Shown here one piece after another: positions 36,633-48,045 of a stretch of DNA of 64,000 nucleotides. This DNA is from Saccharina japonica (Eukaryota; Sar; Phaeophyceae; Laminariales; Laminariaceae). The notes under the pieces were generated by a model, which was not told the DNA's origin, ran no database searches, and saw only the letters and a list, made by a program, of their open reading frames with translations. The DNA lies in assembly GCA_008828725.1 (NCBI GenBank), contig MEHQ01000451.1, forward strand, positions 572,201 through 636,200, given 5' to 3'. The position numbers and the translations under genes were made by a program. Numbering within the stretch: the first letter of the stretch is position 1; each line of letters begins with the position of its first letter.

Positions 36633-36995
36633 CCGGTCACCCCGGTGGGCTAGTAGGTAACCACGAATCTTGTTAGAGTCAAGATCGTGAGTTCGAGCCC
36701 CCCCTAGTGCATGCTCGTAGGGATTTTTCTCGCAATATATATATATATATATCTTGACTTCTAGTGGAAAGCGCGAGAGCGTGAGTTTGCAAAATTCAAT
36801 GAAGATCGACGAGCGTTGGGAAGGCTGAACCCTCTGCGCGATAAAAATCAAGGCAAGAACCGTAGTGGGGCAGGAGGGAGAGGAGCCTACTTTGTGACCC
36901 CGGATCTGAGTCACGACTAGGGAGGGAGAAAGACGGAAGACTTTAAGTGCGAAGACAATAAATGGGATGGAAAATAAATAAAATTAATATAAAAA
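36633..36995 (+). mobile_element. tRNA-derived SINE, head 1 / middle alpha
   Basis: The head begins CCGGTCACCCCGGTGGGCTA and carries a B-box-like GAGTTCGAGCCCC. An (AT)n run follows, then middle alpha (GACGAGCGTTGGGAAGG). The family tail contains AACCGTAGTGGGG, CCTACTTTGTGACCCCGGAT and AATAAATGGGATGG, and ends A-rich. Confidence 0.85.
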
Positions 36996-37802
36996 TACGT
37001 CGAGTAAGATTAATATGAGCACAACGCACAGGGGAACCACTTACTGATTTCTACAGTAAAACCTACACTACTTTGGAATTCAGAAGCAGCATATTATTAT
37101 GGTCTTCTTGTATACTTCCGAGGGGGGTATCTAGCAGGGGGGCTGCTATATAATTCGATTTGGGATGCTCTGCGCCAGAGACGTCCTGTTGTTGTGCTCT
37201 TACAGAGTACACAACAGGGGGGCCGATGTTATCGGGCGGGAAGGAATCTATGTGAAGACGGTGTTACCGATTTTGTTTGAAGGTTCTACCAGCGTAGTCA
37301 CGTTTGTTTAATTTCCCCCTTACCGTAGTTGCTGTCTCGCTATAGTTTAGGAGATATAGACTGGAATGGAGATTGAGAGATTTGGCATCGGGATTGCCGG
37401 TTTGCGTTGGCAATGATAAAGGATGTAAATTGGGTTTGCCGTTTCACCTTGGCAAATGTTTAGTACGTATGGAATTTGGGACTTGCCGTTTTACCTGGCA
37501 ATTGGTGGTAAGCTATTCGGGACTTATCGTATCACGCACCAAATAGGCGGGCTGTTGGTGGTATGCGGTAGTTTGATACTGGTTTGCGGGTATCGGGGGT
37601 TTCATATATTGTGGGGTTTTGTATTGTATCGAGGGATTATTCACTATGCCTCGTCGCTGGAAGTGTGGGGCTGCTACCTACGGGGGCAGTCGATGATGAT
37701 AACAAGATACGACCCGGACTTTGATGACAAGATACTATCCGTATATATGTGAGGGTGGAGCGTTAAGGCAAGGTCCGGCTCGCCCTTGTGTGATGTTTAT
37801 AC
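36996..37802. other. Unassigned; contains four hairpin-bearing tandem units
   Basis: About 37,388-37,535 holds four degenerate units of about 40-45 bp around TTGCCGTTTTACCTGGCAA-like sequence. Each unit can pair TTGCC with GGCAA. An open frame over 37,456-37,752 looks hydrophobic by composition only. Confidence 0.6.
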
Positions 37803-38500
37803 AGGGGTCCGCATGAAAGTTAGACCTGTTTTGTTTCAATTATGCCGATACCTTTACTGAAACAACGAAGACAACAAATCACACGCCGTTTGTGTCCAAC
37901 GGCGCCGTGAGTAAAACTGAAAATTCGCGTTTACGTCGTTTTTTGTTCCATGTCTTTTTTTGTTTAGTATTCACCTTCGAAGGCAGATTTCGTATAGGAT
38001 TCCAAATGGCCTATTTTCAATACACTTATTTCCCGAAAGCTAGGAAAATCACATTCTAGACACGATATTAAAAATGTAATCACGGACAATTGTGGTGATA
38101 GGTTATACGATCATCATGCAACTTGTTTTGGTGAAAAATATTCATTATTGATGGCGCTGAAAAATGAATATTTTTCACCAAAACAAGTTGCATGATGATC
38201 GTATAGCCTATCACCACATTTGTCCGTGATTACATTTTTAATATCGTGTCTAGAATGTGCTTTTCCTAGCCTTCGGGAAATAAGTGTATTGAAAATTTGC
38301 CATTTGGGATCCTATACGAAATCTGCCTTCGAAGGTGAACACTAAACAAAAACGACATGGAAAAAAAAGGCGCAAACGCGAATTTTCATTCTTACTCACG
38401 GCACCGTTAGACACAAACGGCGTGTGATTTGTTGTCTTCGTTCTTTCAGTAAAGGTATCGGCAGAATTGAAAAAAAAACAGGTCTAACTTTCATGCGGAC
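37803..38500. repeat. Giant palindrome family P, copy b (uninterrupted)
   Basis: Palindrome of about 700 bp. Arms start GTCCGCATGAAAGTTAGACC and meet near 38,150 at GATGGCGCTGAAAA. The arms differ from each other at only a few percent of positions. The sequence GCATGATGATCGTATAG near 38,190 is the empty target of TIR copy 2. No ORF. Confidence 0.95.
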
Positions 38501-40114
38501 GGCCTTTGACGACAGGTACTGGCCTCCTTGTGTGTGTATTCGGTATTAGGTGGTGGTGTATCCTATGTTCTCTCATCGCCCAACGGCATAGCGGTAGGCA
38601 GCGTGGGTAACCTCGATCACGCCTGACTGCGGTGTATAACAAAATACTAAAATCTAAATATCCATTCACACTGTCTCCAGCGCGTACGCTCGATTATAAC
38701 AAATAAGAAGCAATGTGGAATTCGAACCCACTGCACATCCTTTGTTTGTTGATCTATCTATTATATATAGTTCGTCTGATGCCCAAAAAACAATACTTTA
38801 ATCAAGTGATCTTTGATGCCCACTTTATCATAGCAACTTAGAGTGGAGCAAAAGCAAACATTTTTTTTTTTCCCTCCCACACATTCAAAGCACGCTTCTC
38901 CCTACGCCGGCATGCCCGGCACCGTCGTCTTACGTCGCAGGCTGGCATACTGTAGTACAACTCGTACGTGCGCTGTGCTTGTCGTCGTGGCCACAGCGAT
39001 TGGCGGCTGCGCTACGTACGAGTATAGCAGCAGTGCGGTTGCTTTGCTGAGATTGTATCGTCCAACCTCGCTCTGGTCGCCTACTCGTATCGTATGATAC
39101 GTACGTACGTCGCCTTCTGTCGCCGTGCGCAACGAAAGCACCACTGCTTTAGAAACGGGCGGGGTCTCTGAAGGCCTCTAACTAACATCTCCTCCTCCTG
39201 CCTCTGCTCGTGTTCAAAGCCGCCCCGAGTTCGCGAAGCTTGGTCATGTTGCATGACCTACTTCCCAGGTACCAGGGGTGGCCCTGAGGTAAACAAGGAT
39301 ACTCGTACGTATTCCACCCCATACCAGGTACCAGGTAGCAGATACCAGAGAGCACCTCAAGTCAAGCACCGCCACCACCATCACCACCACCACCAGCTGA
39401 GCACCAGCAGCAGCAGAAACATGTCGCTGGTGGTGGTGGTGGTGTTTGTGCTTGCTGGTTTTGGTTGCGCAACAAATCTCGATCACTCTCCATATAAGGG
39501 ATGGCAAGAAATAGACCATTTTGTCGAATGCGGCGCAATACGAGTACGTACTCGTAATGTGATACCGGTATCATACGACCAGGTTACACCGTGCCCCAAG
39601 ACACCATCATATCTCTTCGACGATACATCACGTTCAGAGCGATGCTCAGGTGACATGCTCACGTGACATTCCCCTGAGCCTGCATCATGATGTCATCATG
39701 CTGTCTGTGCACGTACGTATGTACGTACGTACATAAAATGTGCCTGTTGTATACCTGGTATACGTAAGCACGAAAAATGTGTAAACTACGTAGGCTGCTG
39801 CGGCAGTACGACGACCACACTGCTGCCGTACGTATACCCGGGGACACGACCAGCGCATTCCCGTATTCCCGGGGACACAATGAACCCCTCCCAGGGGGGG
39901 GGAGGGATAATATGTCATTCCCTACGTATATATCAGCTGTTTTATCTACTACCATGACGACAGTGCTCGTAAGGGCGGATTGATGAGATCTGCCTCTTTT
40001 TGTTATACTGTTTTTAGTGCGGATTCACGCGCGCTGCTATAACACCATGGTACAGAGTACAGTGTCGTACGGGTCAGATGGTACGTATGGTGCGTGCGTT
40101 CAATGTGCCTACTG
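38501..40114. other. No gene recognised
   Basis: Contains a tRNA B-box remnant in minus sense (GGTTCGAATTCC near 38,720), ACGTAC-rich clusters (39,000-39,110 and 39,715-39,735), a CAC/GTG foldback microsatellite (about 39,365-39,450) and several TACCAGGTA motifs near 39,265-39,345. Confidence 0.5.
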
Positions 40115-40440
40115 CCGGTCGCCCCGGTGGTCTAACAGGTAGCCACGAAGCCTGTTAGCGTTGGAGGTCGGGGTTCGATTCTCCTCGTATGGAGATTATT
40201 TATTCTCAAAATGACACCAACTATCGAGAGCGCATATTATTGCGTGGGTGAGCACAATTCGACGAAAGTTGACGAGGGAAGAAAGTGCTGAAATCTTCTC
40301 GCGCTAAAATGCAAGGCAAGCACCGTAGTGGGGGAGGAGGGAGAAGGGCCTACTTTGTGACCCCGGATCTGAGTTACGACTAGGAAGGAGAGAGAAAATA
40401 AGGGCGAAGATAATACATGAGATGGACAAAAAAAAAAAAA
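40115..40440 (+). mobile_element. tRNA-derived SINE, head 1 / middle beta
   Basis: Head CCGGTCGCCCCGGTGGTCTA with A-box-like TGGTCTAACAGG and B-box GGTTCGATTCT. Middle beta contains GACGAGGGAAGAAAGTGCTG. It has the family tail and ends in A13. Confidence 0.9.
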
Positions 40441-40925
40441 TGTACGACGTACGCACGTAACACAGCCAGCAATCAATGCTGCAGAGTAGTAATTGTGCCC
40501 TATAATATTATTCACGAAAAAATCAGTACGCATGCATGCACGAGTGAAATGACCTCGATCATCAGCACAGCCAGTCTCGCGAGCGATTTTGCAAGCCCCT
40601 TTCGCGATGACCGCGACACAGCCAACAACAACAAACAACGTGCTCTCAGGAAGCAGCCAGCCCCCCCTGGCCACATCTATTATAAATATATTTCCCATCA
40701 AACAACCCGCACTGATTCGGAGTCAATCCCCATCGTTTCTATTTCCTTCATCCTATATTTGTATTCATTCCTATTAATAAGAATATTCGTACGTAGTCAA
40801 TTTGTTTCCTATTTATTCCTACATATCATTTTCAATTTGAGCCTCTATCATCTCCATTACTATACTTTTGCTTTAATGGCCCTACCGCCGTGGGGGCGGG
40901 AGGGCCTCTTATTTCCTAGTACAGT
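40441..40925. other. Unassigned short interval
   Basis: No gene recognised between the SINE and the palindrome cluster. Confidence 0.4.
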
Positions 40926-41360
40926 ATAGTCCACTGGCCTACAGTACTGAGTCACGTGACTCAACAGGCCAGTGGTCTATGCTATATAACGGACACAACA
41001 TAGTCCACTTGCTTACCAAGTCACGTGATTGAGCAGGCCAGTGGAGGATGCTATATAACCAACAAGAAGGATGCGCGGTGTGGGTTCGAATGTCACACTG
41101 CTCTAAATTTGTTTTTTTCGAGCGTACTCGCTGGTGACATTAAGAATGGTTATTATAGTATACCCCTGGATGCTCCGAATAGTCCGCGACGAGGGGAATG
41201 CCCCGGAGATCAATGCGAAGCATGGTGAGACGTGTATCGAACCCGAAAGTATATATTTTGTTAGTTATAAAATATCGCCCACTGGCCCCCTAATTCACGT
41301 GACGGTGACTTAGTAGGCCAGTGGACTATGCTATATGTGACTTAGTAGGCCAGTGGACAA
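40926..41360. repeat. Cluster of short palindromes centred on TCACGTGA
   Basis: Units at about 40926-40990, 41000-41056 and 41275-41336, plus a half unit to 41,360. Each is bounded by AGTCCACTGGCC and GGCCAGTGG, with a CACGTG core (GAGTCACGTGACTC in unit 1). CTATGCTATATA follows units 1 and 3, and GATGCTATATA follows unit 2. Likely tiny MITEs; the core is also a G-box-type sequence. Confidence 0.85.
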
Positions 41361-41949
41361 TTGTCAAACGGGGGCCGAGGTGATAATGGAAGGGATGTGA
41401 AAGCAGGAACGTCGCTGAGCTTGGAAGCAAGCTTCTCTTCGATGTAGGAGACAGGATACCTCTTGTTTTATATTATTAACCTAAGATGATGTTGACATAG
41501 GTGGGGACGAAAGAGAGAAGAGGAGAGGTAGGGGGGGGGGAGGTGAGAGTCTGTGTGAGAGCAGACTCTCTAGCCCGACCGCTAATCGGGAGATTACGAT
41601 ATTTCTCCTTGTAACAACCCGTTAACTGGATAGCTACAGCAGCCCATGGAACTTTCCTATGGTGTTTAGCCATTCTAGAAAAATCGTCTATTTCGTCCAA
41701 GGAATAATACCAAATCATACCCAAGGGGTAATATCCTTCCTGTGTTATTCTAAGCGCTAATCCTACGAGTTATCTCGTCCTTAGGAATATTCTAGTGCTT
41801 AGAATATTCCTATGGACTTACAAAGCCTCGGGGTTACTGCCTATCTGATCTGCCAAGGAAACTTCTGTACACGAGAACAATCTTAGCGCCACTAGGATTT
41901 TCACCTGTATACTTATCTATCAACCCTAAGACACCACATCACACTATGC
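41361..41949. other. No gene recognised
   Basis: Ordinary sequence with one local inverted repeat (AGCGCTAATCC... and ...TAGTGCTTAGAATATTCC near 41,750-41,810). Confidence 0.4.
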
Positions 41950-42300
41950 TATACATATATTTTTATGTCCCTATCCCATGTATTATCTTCGCACTTCTTC
42001 TGCCTTTCTCACTCCCTAGTCGTAACTCAGATCGGCAGATCCGGGGTCACAAAGTAGGCTCCTCTCCCTCCTCCCCCACTACGGTTCTTGCTTTGATTTT
42101 TATCGCGCAGAGGGTTCAGCCTTCCCAACGCTCGTCGATTTTCATCGAATTATGCTGACTCACGCTCTCACGCTTTCCGTAATCAATATATTTGTTTTGC
42201 GATAAAAATTCACTACGAGCATGTGCTCGGTGGGGCTCGAACTCACGATCTTGACTCGAACACGTTTCGTGGTTACCTGCTAGCCCACCGGGGCGACCGG
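41950..42300 (-). mobile_element. tRNA-derived SINE, head 1 / middle alpha
   Basis: The complement shows the head at 42,300 (CCGGTCGCCCCGGTGGGCTA), middle alpha near 42,110-42,140, and the family tail ending at about 41,950. It has a short insertion of GGCAGATC-type sequence in the tail. Confidence 0.85.
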
Positions 42301-43249
42301 CGACTATACCGCACCCCCTAGCTGCAGGGCTCTCGTTCATGATGCGTATCACCGGGGATGCGTTAGATAGCACACGCCCACAACAGCACATCCGGTGAAA
42401 TTGTTATAAAAAGTCAAAACGTTGTCACCGGGGTCTGCGTTTTTCAGTGAGTGTTATACGGTATACCTGGTTGATAACATCTTAGACGAGCGGCCATAGC
42501 AATGAGGCACGAGAGAGCGAAGCTCGACAGCCGCAGTACTCGTACAGCAGTAGCGCAGACCTTTGCAACAACATAAATATTAATAGTATTGTATATTTGG
42601 TATACATGTAGTAATCGTACCGTATACATATACTACGGAATAGAATAGGCCTCTCTGCCGCAATAGCGCATCGCTAACGATCTGGATACAGCAGGTCGTA
42701 AAACAAAATGTGAGATGTATGAGGTATTATAGCACTTACGTATTGAAGGTAATGAAGCAGCGTACAAGCGTATTCGGCAATAAGGTTGTAGGGTCACCAC
42801 CAGCAGGTCTAGAACTCGAAGGCACACGAAGCAGAACACACCTATAAGATGTCGTTGGACCTATGCACATCATGCTATCCCAATAACTATACTAGCTGCA
42901 TGTCGCATGGTGCGCATCTCATACGACAGCAGCCCGGGCTGCTTCGTGTGGCCTGCGCTGTACTCATCACGGATTGGGCATTGTCCGCCGTCCAGGTTTA
43001 TGAGGGGCTAAGAGGGAAGGAACCGACGTACGCCGGTAAAAGGGAGAACGCTAGTTAAAATAACAATAAAATATCCGCTCCGTTCTGGTCTACAGTCGGG
43101 GTACCCGCCGTAGTCCGTATGGAAAGATGCACGGAAAAGGCATGAAATAAATGTCCCTTTGACCACCCATTTGATTGTGCTATTAACCATAACAGGTACT
43201 CCTGCATGACAGGTTGGGTTAGTAAGTAAAATTAGCAGAGCGTCGGGAG
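42301..43249. other. No gene recognised
   Basis: Non-coding, with one TACCTGGTT motif near 42,463 and a GTACTCGTAC motif near 42,536. Confidence 0.4.
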
Positions 43250-44158
43250 ATTCCTACCAGGGGCTTACCTCCAAACCGAGCGCTCTACCGCTGACCGTCG
43301 GGTATATCATAAAAACGAAAACAACATCGAGCCAATGCCCGTTGTTTCGCCGGGAAACAACTAATAAATATAAAACTAAACGTACCGCTGCGCTGCTGTG
43401 CGTACGTCACTATGTGGTATACTACTACAACGCACTCATTACTCATGGCTCGGACGTGTAGATGTGGGGGGTAGGGTTCCACCTAAACGAAAAAAACAAA
43501 TCGAGCCAATAACCCGTTTTTCGCCGAGCGAACGTAAACAACCCCACTACAAAATCGTGTGGATTGTGTGATGTGGTGTCCTTACGGCTATATAATGGTT
43601 GATAGAATATAATACAGGTGAAAAGCCTAGTGGCGCTAACATTGTTCTCGTATACAGAAGTTTCCTTGGGTACATCAGATAGGCAGTAGCACAGACAGAG
43701 GCTTTATAAGTCCATAGGAATATTCTAGTGTTTTTTAAAAAGCACGCCACATTTATTTGACGTCGTCGAGGACACGGGTTCGAATCTCACTTCGAACGTT
43801 TCTTTTTTCGAAACGCTTGCGCGTGCGTCCCTAAAAAACACGTCTCCCTGTTTCCCCAGGTATTGAAACGAAGCGGGTAGGTCAACGTACGGCTGTATAC
43901 GGTGCCGACGTCCCAAATATCCCGCCGTTCAGAGGGGGGGAGAGTGTTATAATAAGGATTACCCTGGGCTGGGTAATCGATCGATCTTTTACCCCTATAG
44001 CTCAGCAGGTAATACTCTCACAATTGTAGTATACCCGCACCCTCGATCGGGTAGATGCGGAGGGTCGGGCGAAAAAGAGAAACGAAAACAACAACAACAA
44101 GAGCCAATGCCCTTTATTTTGCCGAGTAAAAGCAAAAAAAACGAAGCAAACAAATCGT
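43250..44158 (+). repeat. Second SINE-like family, three tails
   Basis: Three related tails with the pattern ACGAAAACAACA...GAGCCAATGCCC...CGCCGAG lie at about 43,311-43,385, 43,484-43,556 and 44,068-44,158. Each follows a tRNA-like piece: minus-sense GGTCAGCGGTAGAGCG near 43,285, a GTAGGGTTCCACC box near 43,475, and an A-box TAGCTCAGCAGGT near 44,000. A further B-box (GGGTTCGAATCTC) is near 43,780. Confidence 0.6.
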
Positions 44159-44211
44159 GTGAGTTTTGGTTTACAGCTAGCTGTAGCAAAACCAAGAAGC
44201 AAGAACGAGGG

Positions 44212-44290
44212 TGGGGTCCGAACCCCCGCTTTACCTGCAGGGAATCGAGCGCTCCTACCAGCTGACCTAAAATAGGAAGAGCGACTATTG
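44212..44290 (-). repeat. tRNA-like pseudo-sequence
   Basis: The complement has A-box-like GGTCAGCTGGTAGGAGCG and B-box GGGGTTCGGACCCC, but no matching acceptor stem. It is therefore a SINE head or tRNA pseudogene, not a gene. Confidence 0.6.
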
Positions 44291-44471
44291 GCCGCCCCCG
44301 GGAGGCCAGTTTACCTAATAACGTGTGACACGCATTACCACATCTCCAAACATCAGCCAGGCCCCAACAAGCCCCATTGAATGATCGGTCGAGTTCCTAG
44401 CTGTAATAGATGGTAAGAGTTTGAACTATATACCAGGTACAGCTCAACGGCAACTACTGCCTGTCTACCCG

Positions 44472-45011
44472 AGGGCATTAATTAGGTGTTGCGCTGTTGC
44501 GCTGGCGCAACACTTGGTAAAAATAACCGGTTTGCGCAACCGTCACCGCGAGGCTGGTTGCGCGCAGCGCAACACGCGTTTTTGGGCGCGCAACTGTTTT
44601 CGCCGCAGGCCAAAACAAATGTTGCGCGTTTTGTTTTCGCCGGAGGCGAGGAACATTTTGGGGCGTCTTTTTTTCTTGATAATTAGTCGTAATTGAACAT
44701 CTTTTAGGCCCCATGTCCTGTTTGCCGCAGTCGAAAACAAAAATTAGGCACCTTTTGCTCTTCGCTGTAGCCAAAAATAATTTTAAAGGCTTTTTACTTA
44801 GTGTTAAGGCGTATATTATTCGCGCATAGATCGCAAATTTTCGGGCCCTCCCGGGGGGCCCTCCCGGGGGGCCCTCCGGGGGCCCTTGTGGGGGGCGTGC
44901 GCGCCTGCGGCGCGCTACGCGCGCCACCGGCGTGTTGCGCGCAGCGAAACACTAGTTGAGTCGCCTATTGCGCTGCGCGCAACAGACGCCGAACCACTAA
45001 TTAATGCCCTG
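44472..45011. mobile_element. GC-rich MITE with TTGCGC motif repeats
   Basis: 540 bp. Ends are AGGGCATTAATTAG and CTAATTAATGCCCT. Flanks are CTGTCTACCCG (44461-44471) and CTGTCTACTCG (45012-45022): 10 of 11 bases match, suggesting a Mutator-like target duplication. The interior is full of GTTGCGC/GCGCAAC and a GGGCCCTCCCGG repeat near 44,846-44,885. No ORF of note. Confidence 0.65.
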
Positions 45012-45022
45012 CTGTCTACTCG

Positions 45023-45573
45023 TAGCATGTTATACATGTCATACATATCGTATACGTATAAGTATGAGTAGTACAAGAGCAAGCCCTGAGTAGTATAATA
45101 TATATATGTATGATATTATGTATAACGCGAGTCTTCCACGTAAATAAACGGCGAAGACGTGCAACCTCCAGAAATATCTTGGAAATTTCCGCGGGGGCTA
45201 GAACCCCGTCGGCGTTGCCCAGGAGAGCAAGCTCTACTGACTAGAGCTATTTGAAACTCAAAATAGGAGCTTATATATGGTTCTTCCCGAAAAAAGGTCA
45301 TATCGAGTTTCAAACGTCGCCAAAATAGGCGCTTATTTTTGACATAACGACCAGTGTGATTTTTGGCTCTTCTCAAAATATGTACTTGGTCACTTTTTTG
45401 AGCAAGTACATAAGTTTTACTTGGTGGGAAGTTTCTCAGCAATTTATCCTACAATCGAAGCACGGCAGCAGGGCACAGAGCATCACAGGACTAAAAGCAA
45501 AGCAGCACAGGGCAGCAGCACAACTACCCTCGACTTACAGCCTACGCCCGAGCCAACTGCCCATAGTACGAGC
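45023..45573. other. No gene recognised
   Basis: Contains repeats of GAGTTTCAAA and AAAATAGG(A/C)GCTTAT (about 45,250-45,345), and GCGGGGGCTAGAACCC (about 45,190), which recurs near 46,750. Confidence 0.4.
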
Positions 45574-45981
45574 ATGGACCCGCTACCAGGAAGCTACCAA
45601 AACAGCAGGCGTGCTGCCACCGGCGAGGGTCATCCCGCACAGCCGAGGTCGCCCCAGTTCATTGGTCTACGTCCGAGCGTCAACAGCTACGGTTCTCCTC
45701 CCCGCCTTCCCGGATTCAACACCGGGGCCGGTGTGCGCCAGCCGCTGGGCTTGCGCACAGACATGCCGTGCACCAACGCCCAGGTTACGGGTGGTAAGCG
45801 TGCGCATGGTGTGTTGGGTCCGGACGGCCCCTGCGCCCCAAGAGCTGCCACCTCGTTCCGTGATGGGCCCGGCCCAGCAGGCCCTCAAGCTTTGCCTTCA
45901 CTTGCTTCGACTATGCCACACAAAAAAGTCCCTCATCACGAACGCGTGCTGCTGAATGTGGAAAACCCAAAACAAGAATAA
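45574..45981 (+). CDS. Hypothetical Pro/Ser/Gly-rich ORF
   Basis: 135-codon frame from ATG at 45,574 to the stop at 45,981, open upstream to about 45,421. The product begins MDPLPGSYQNSRRAATGEGH and is rich in Pro, Gly, Ser and Arg, without predicted membrane segments or motifs I recognise. It could be an orphan exon or the N-terminal scrap of a mobile-element protein. An overlapping frame of 199 codons runs through the same bases, so composition rather than selection may keep both open. Not assigned. Confidence 0.25.
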   Translation: MDPLPGSYQNSRRAATGEGHPAQPRSPQFIGLRPSVNSYGSPPRLPGFNTGAGVRQPLGLRTDMPCTNAQVTGGKRAHGVLGPDGPCAPRAATSFRDGPGPAGPQALPSLASTMPHKKVPHHERVLLNVENPKQE

Positions 45982-46280
45982 ATCCTGGAAAATTCTGTCA
46001 GTATCCTTCGTAAAAGATCCACCGTTTAAAACAAAAATGGCATATGCTGAGTTTTAGATGTTGCGGGAAATGTGGCTCTATAGTGCCAAATATTCAATGT
46101 CCTGACTCTTCCCTTTGGAAAGACATATATAAGGCATAAGCTCGAGTTTCAAATAGGTCTACTGTTGCGCAGGGCCAAAATCGTTTTTCACCTTGTTTGT
46201 CGTCTGTAACGTGTCATACATATCATACGCATGTAGTGTCTTATGTCATAAATTGATAAAAACATAACTTCATCAGCTAC
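45982..46280. other. No gene recognised
   Basis: Nothing recognised. Confidence 0.4.
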
Positions 46281-46604
46281 GTATATATATATATATATAT
46301 TCCATCCCATTTATTATCTTCGCACTTCCGTCTTTCTCCCTCTCTAGTCGTAACTCAGATCCGGGGTCACAAAGTAGGCTCCTCTCCCTCCTCCCCCACT
46401 GCGATTGTTGCCTTGATTTATTTATCGCGCAGAGGGTTCAGCCTTCCCAACGCTCGTCGATTTTCACGCTCTCGCGCTTTCCGCTAGTCGAGATATTTGT
46501 TTGCGAGAAAAAGTACGTAAGAGCATGTACTCGGCGGGGCTCGAACTCGCCATCTTGACGCTAACAGTCTTCGTGGTTACCTGCTAGCCCACCGGGGCGA
46601 CCGG
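46281..46604 (-). mobile_element. tRNA-derived SINE, head 1 / middle alpha
   Basis: Head at 46,604 reading left (CCGGTCGCCCCGGTGGGCTA on the complement), middle alpha, conserved tail. It ends in (AT)n at 46,281-46,300. Confidence 0.85.
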
Positions 46605-46936
46605 CCATATATGGCTGCGATTGGCCATACACCATACCCCATATTTACATCATCTTGTCATTTCCAGAAACCAAGGTGCGTATATACCTACATACTACAA
46701 CTACAGCAGAAAGTAACTAAACCTGCGAGAAAGGTACCGGAAAACTCCGCGGGGGCTAGAACCCAGATTGGCGTTGCCAAGGGTGTGTGTTTCACATTAA
46801 ACCGTTATTTTTACCTGTTGGCATCCAGCGCACCCAGTCAGTGTCCGTGCCGATTCTGCATCTTAGAGAGATACCAGTTATTATGTGGTCATGTGGTTAC
46901 AAACCTACGACGCAGAGCCACTACGCTGCAATGTAG
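46605..46936. other. Unassigned interval between two SINEs
   Basis: No gene. Contains a second GCGGGGGCTAGAACCC near 46,748. Confidence 0.4.
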
Positions 46937-47273
46937 CCGGTCGCCCCGGTAGAGTAGTGGTCAGCTTCAAAGACTACTATCATTGGTACCCAGGATCGAA
47001 TCCCACCGTGGTGAGAGATTTTGTCTTTATTTGAAAAAATAAAAAGGAACCAATTGCTGAGAGCGCCTTCGTGGCGTGGGTAGGCGGAATCTGACGCAAG
47101 TCGACGAGGGAAGAAAGTGCTGAAATCTTCTCGCGATAAAAATGCAAGGCAAGAACCGTAGTGGGGGAGGAGGGAGAAGAGCCTACTTTGTGACCCCGGA
47201 TCTGAGTTACGACTAGGAAGGAGAGAGAAAGGAAGGGCAAAGATAATAAATGGGATGGAAAAAAAAAAAAAAA
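46937..47273 (+). mobile_element. tRNA-derived SINE, head 2 / middle beta, with TSD
   Basis: Head 2 starts CCGGTCGCCCCGGTAGAGTA and has B-box GGATCGAATCCC. Middle beta (GACGAGGGAAGAAAGTGCTG) and family tail follow, with a poly-A end. Flanking 7-bp duplication AATGTAG (46930-46936 and 47274-47280). The best-preserved copy in the window. Confidence 0.92.
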
Positions 47274-47417
47274 AATGTAGTAAGCAGAGCAGACAATGCA
47301 ATGCCGTACACGACAGGCTCGACCTGCCCTGCTAGAAAAAAAAAACGAAAAACGAAAAAGAAAAAAAACAAATAATACCTGGTATAAATAAAAATACTAA
47401 AACAGATCAACAAATCA

Positions 47418-47470
47418 ACGAACAAACAAACAAACAAACAAACAAACAAACAAACAAACAAACAAGCAAA
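47418..47470. repeat. (AAAC)n microsatellite
   Basis: About 12 CAAA/AAAC units in an A-rich stretch (47,335-47,520). Confidence 0.95.
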
Positions 47471-47539
47471 CAAAAAAACAAAATAAGCAGCATAAGCAAA
47501 CAAACAAAAACTATAACAAAAGACAAAGTGTCGTGCTTC

Positions 47540-48045
47540 ACAAATGCTCCGAGTATACTCGATACTCCGAGTATACTCTAGTTATACTCCGAGGTAACGG
47601 GAGCATCTGTGAATTTTGAAACGCTATAAACCCCAGTCATAAGCTCCCAGAACCTGGGAGGAATGACGGCTGAGTCTTAAAAATGACGCAACGATGCTCC
47701 CAATAGACTTCACACTCCGAGTATACTCCGAATATATCGAGTACATTTCGTACTCCGAGTACTTAAGAGTATTAGAGTACTGGCGGCCTGAATACTCGGA
47801 GTACTTGGAGTATGAACAGTACTGAAGCCCCTTGTACTCGGAGTACAAAGAGTACCCGCAGTATCTGACCCCGAAATACTCGGATTACAAGCAGTATCGA
47901 CAGGGTTCATACCCGAAATACTCCGAGTACGAGCAGTATCCCGGAGTATCGAACAGCGAACTACTCCGGGTACACGAAGTACCTGAAGTATGTTATCTCC
48001 AATACTCCTCACTTCACTCCAAGGTACTCGGAGCGCTTTTCCCGG
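47540..48045. repeat. TACTCCGAGTA palindromic minisatellite
   Basis: Irregular array of TACTCGGAGTAC/TACTCCGAGTA units with 15-24 bp spacing. Because the unit is a near palindrome, both strands encode Tyr-Ser-Glu-Tyr peptides (YSEYKEYPQY on plus at about 47,835; KYSEY on minus). It abuts a LINE-B tail. Confidence 0.9.

Noticed and set aside
37456-37752. Hydrophobic 98-codon frame that looks like a membrane protein
   Set aside because: It runs out of the tandem hairpin repeats, is T-rich by composition, and has no family resemblance.
44212-44290. Possible tRNA gene
   Set aside because: A and B boxes are present but the acceptor stem does not pair and the anticodon arm is irregular. The same applies to the candidates near 43,285, 44,000 and 52,780.
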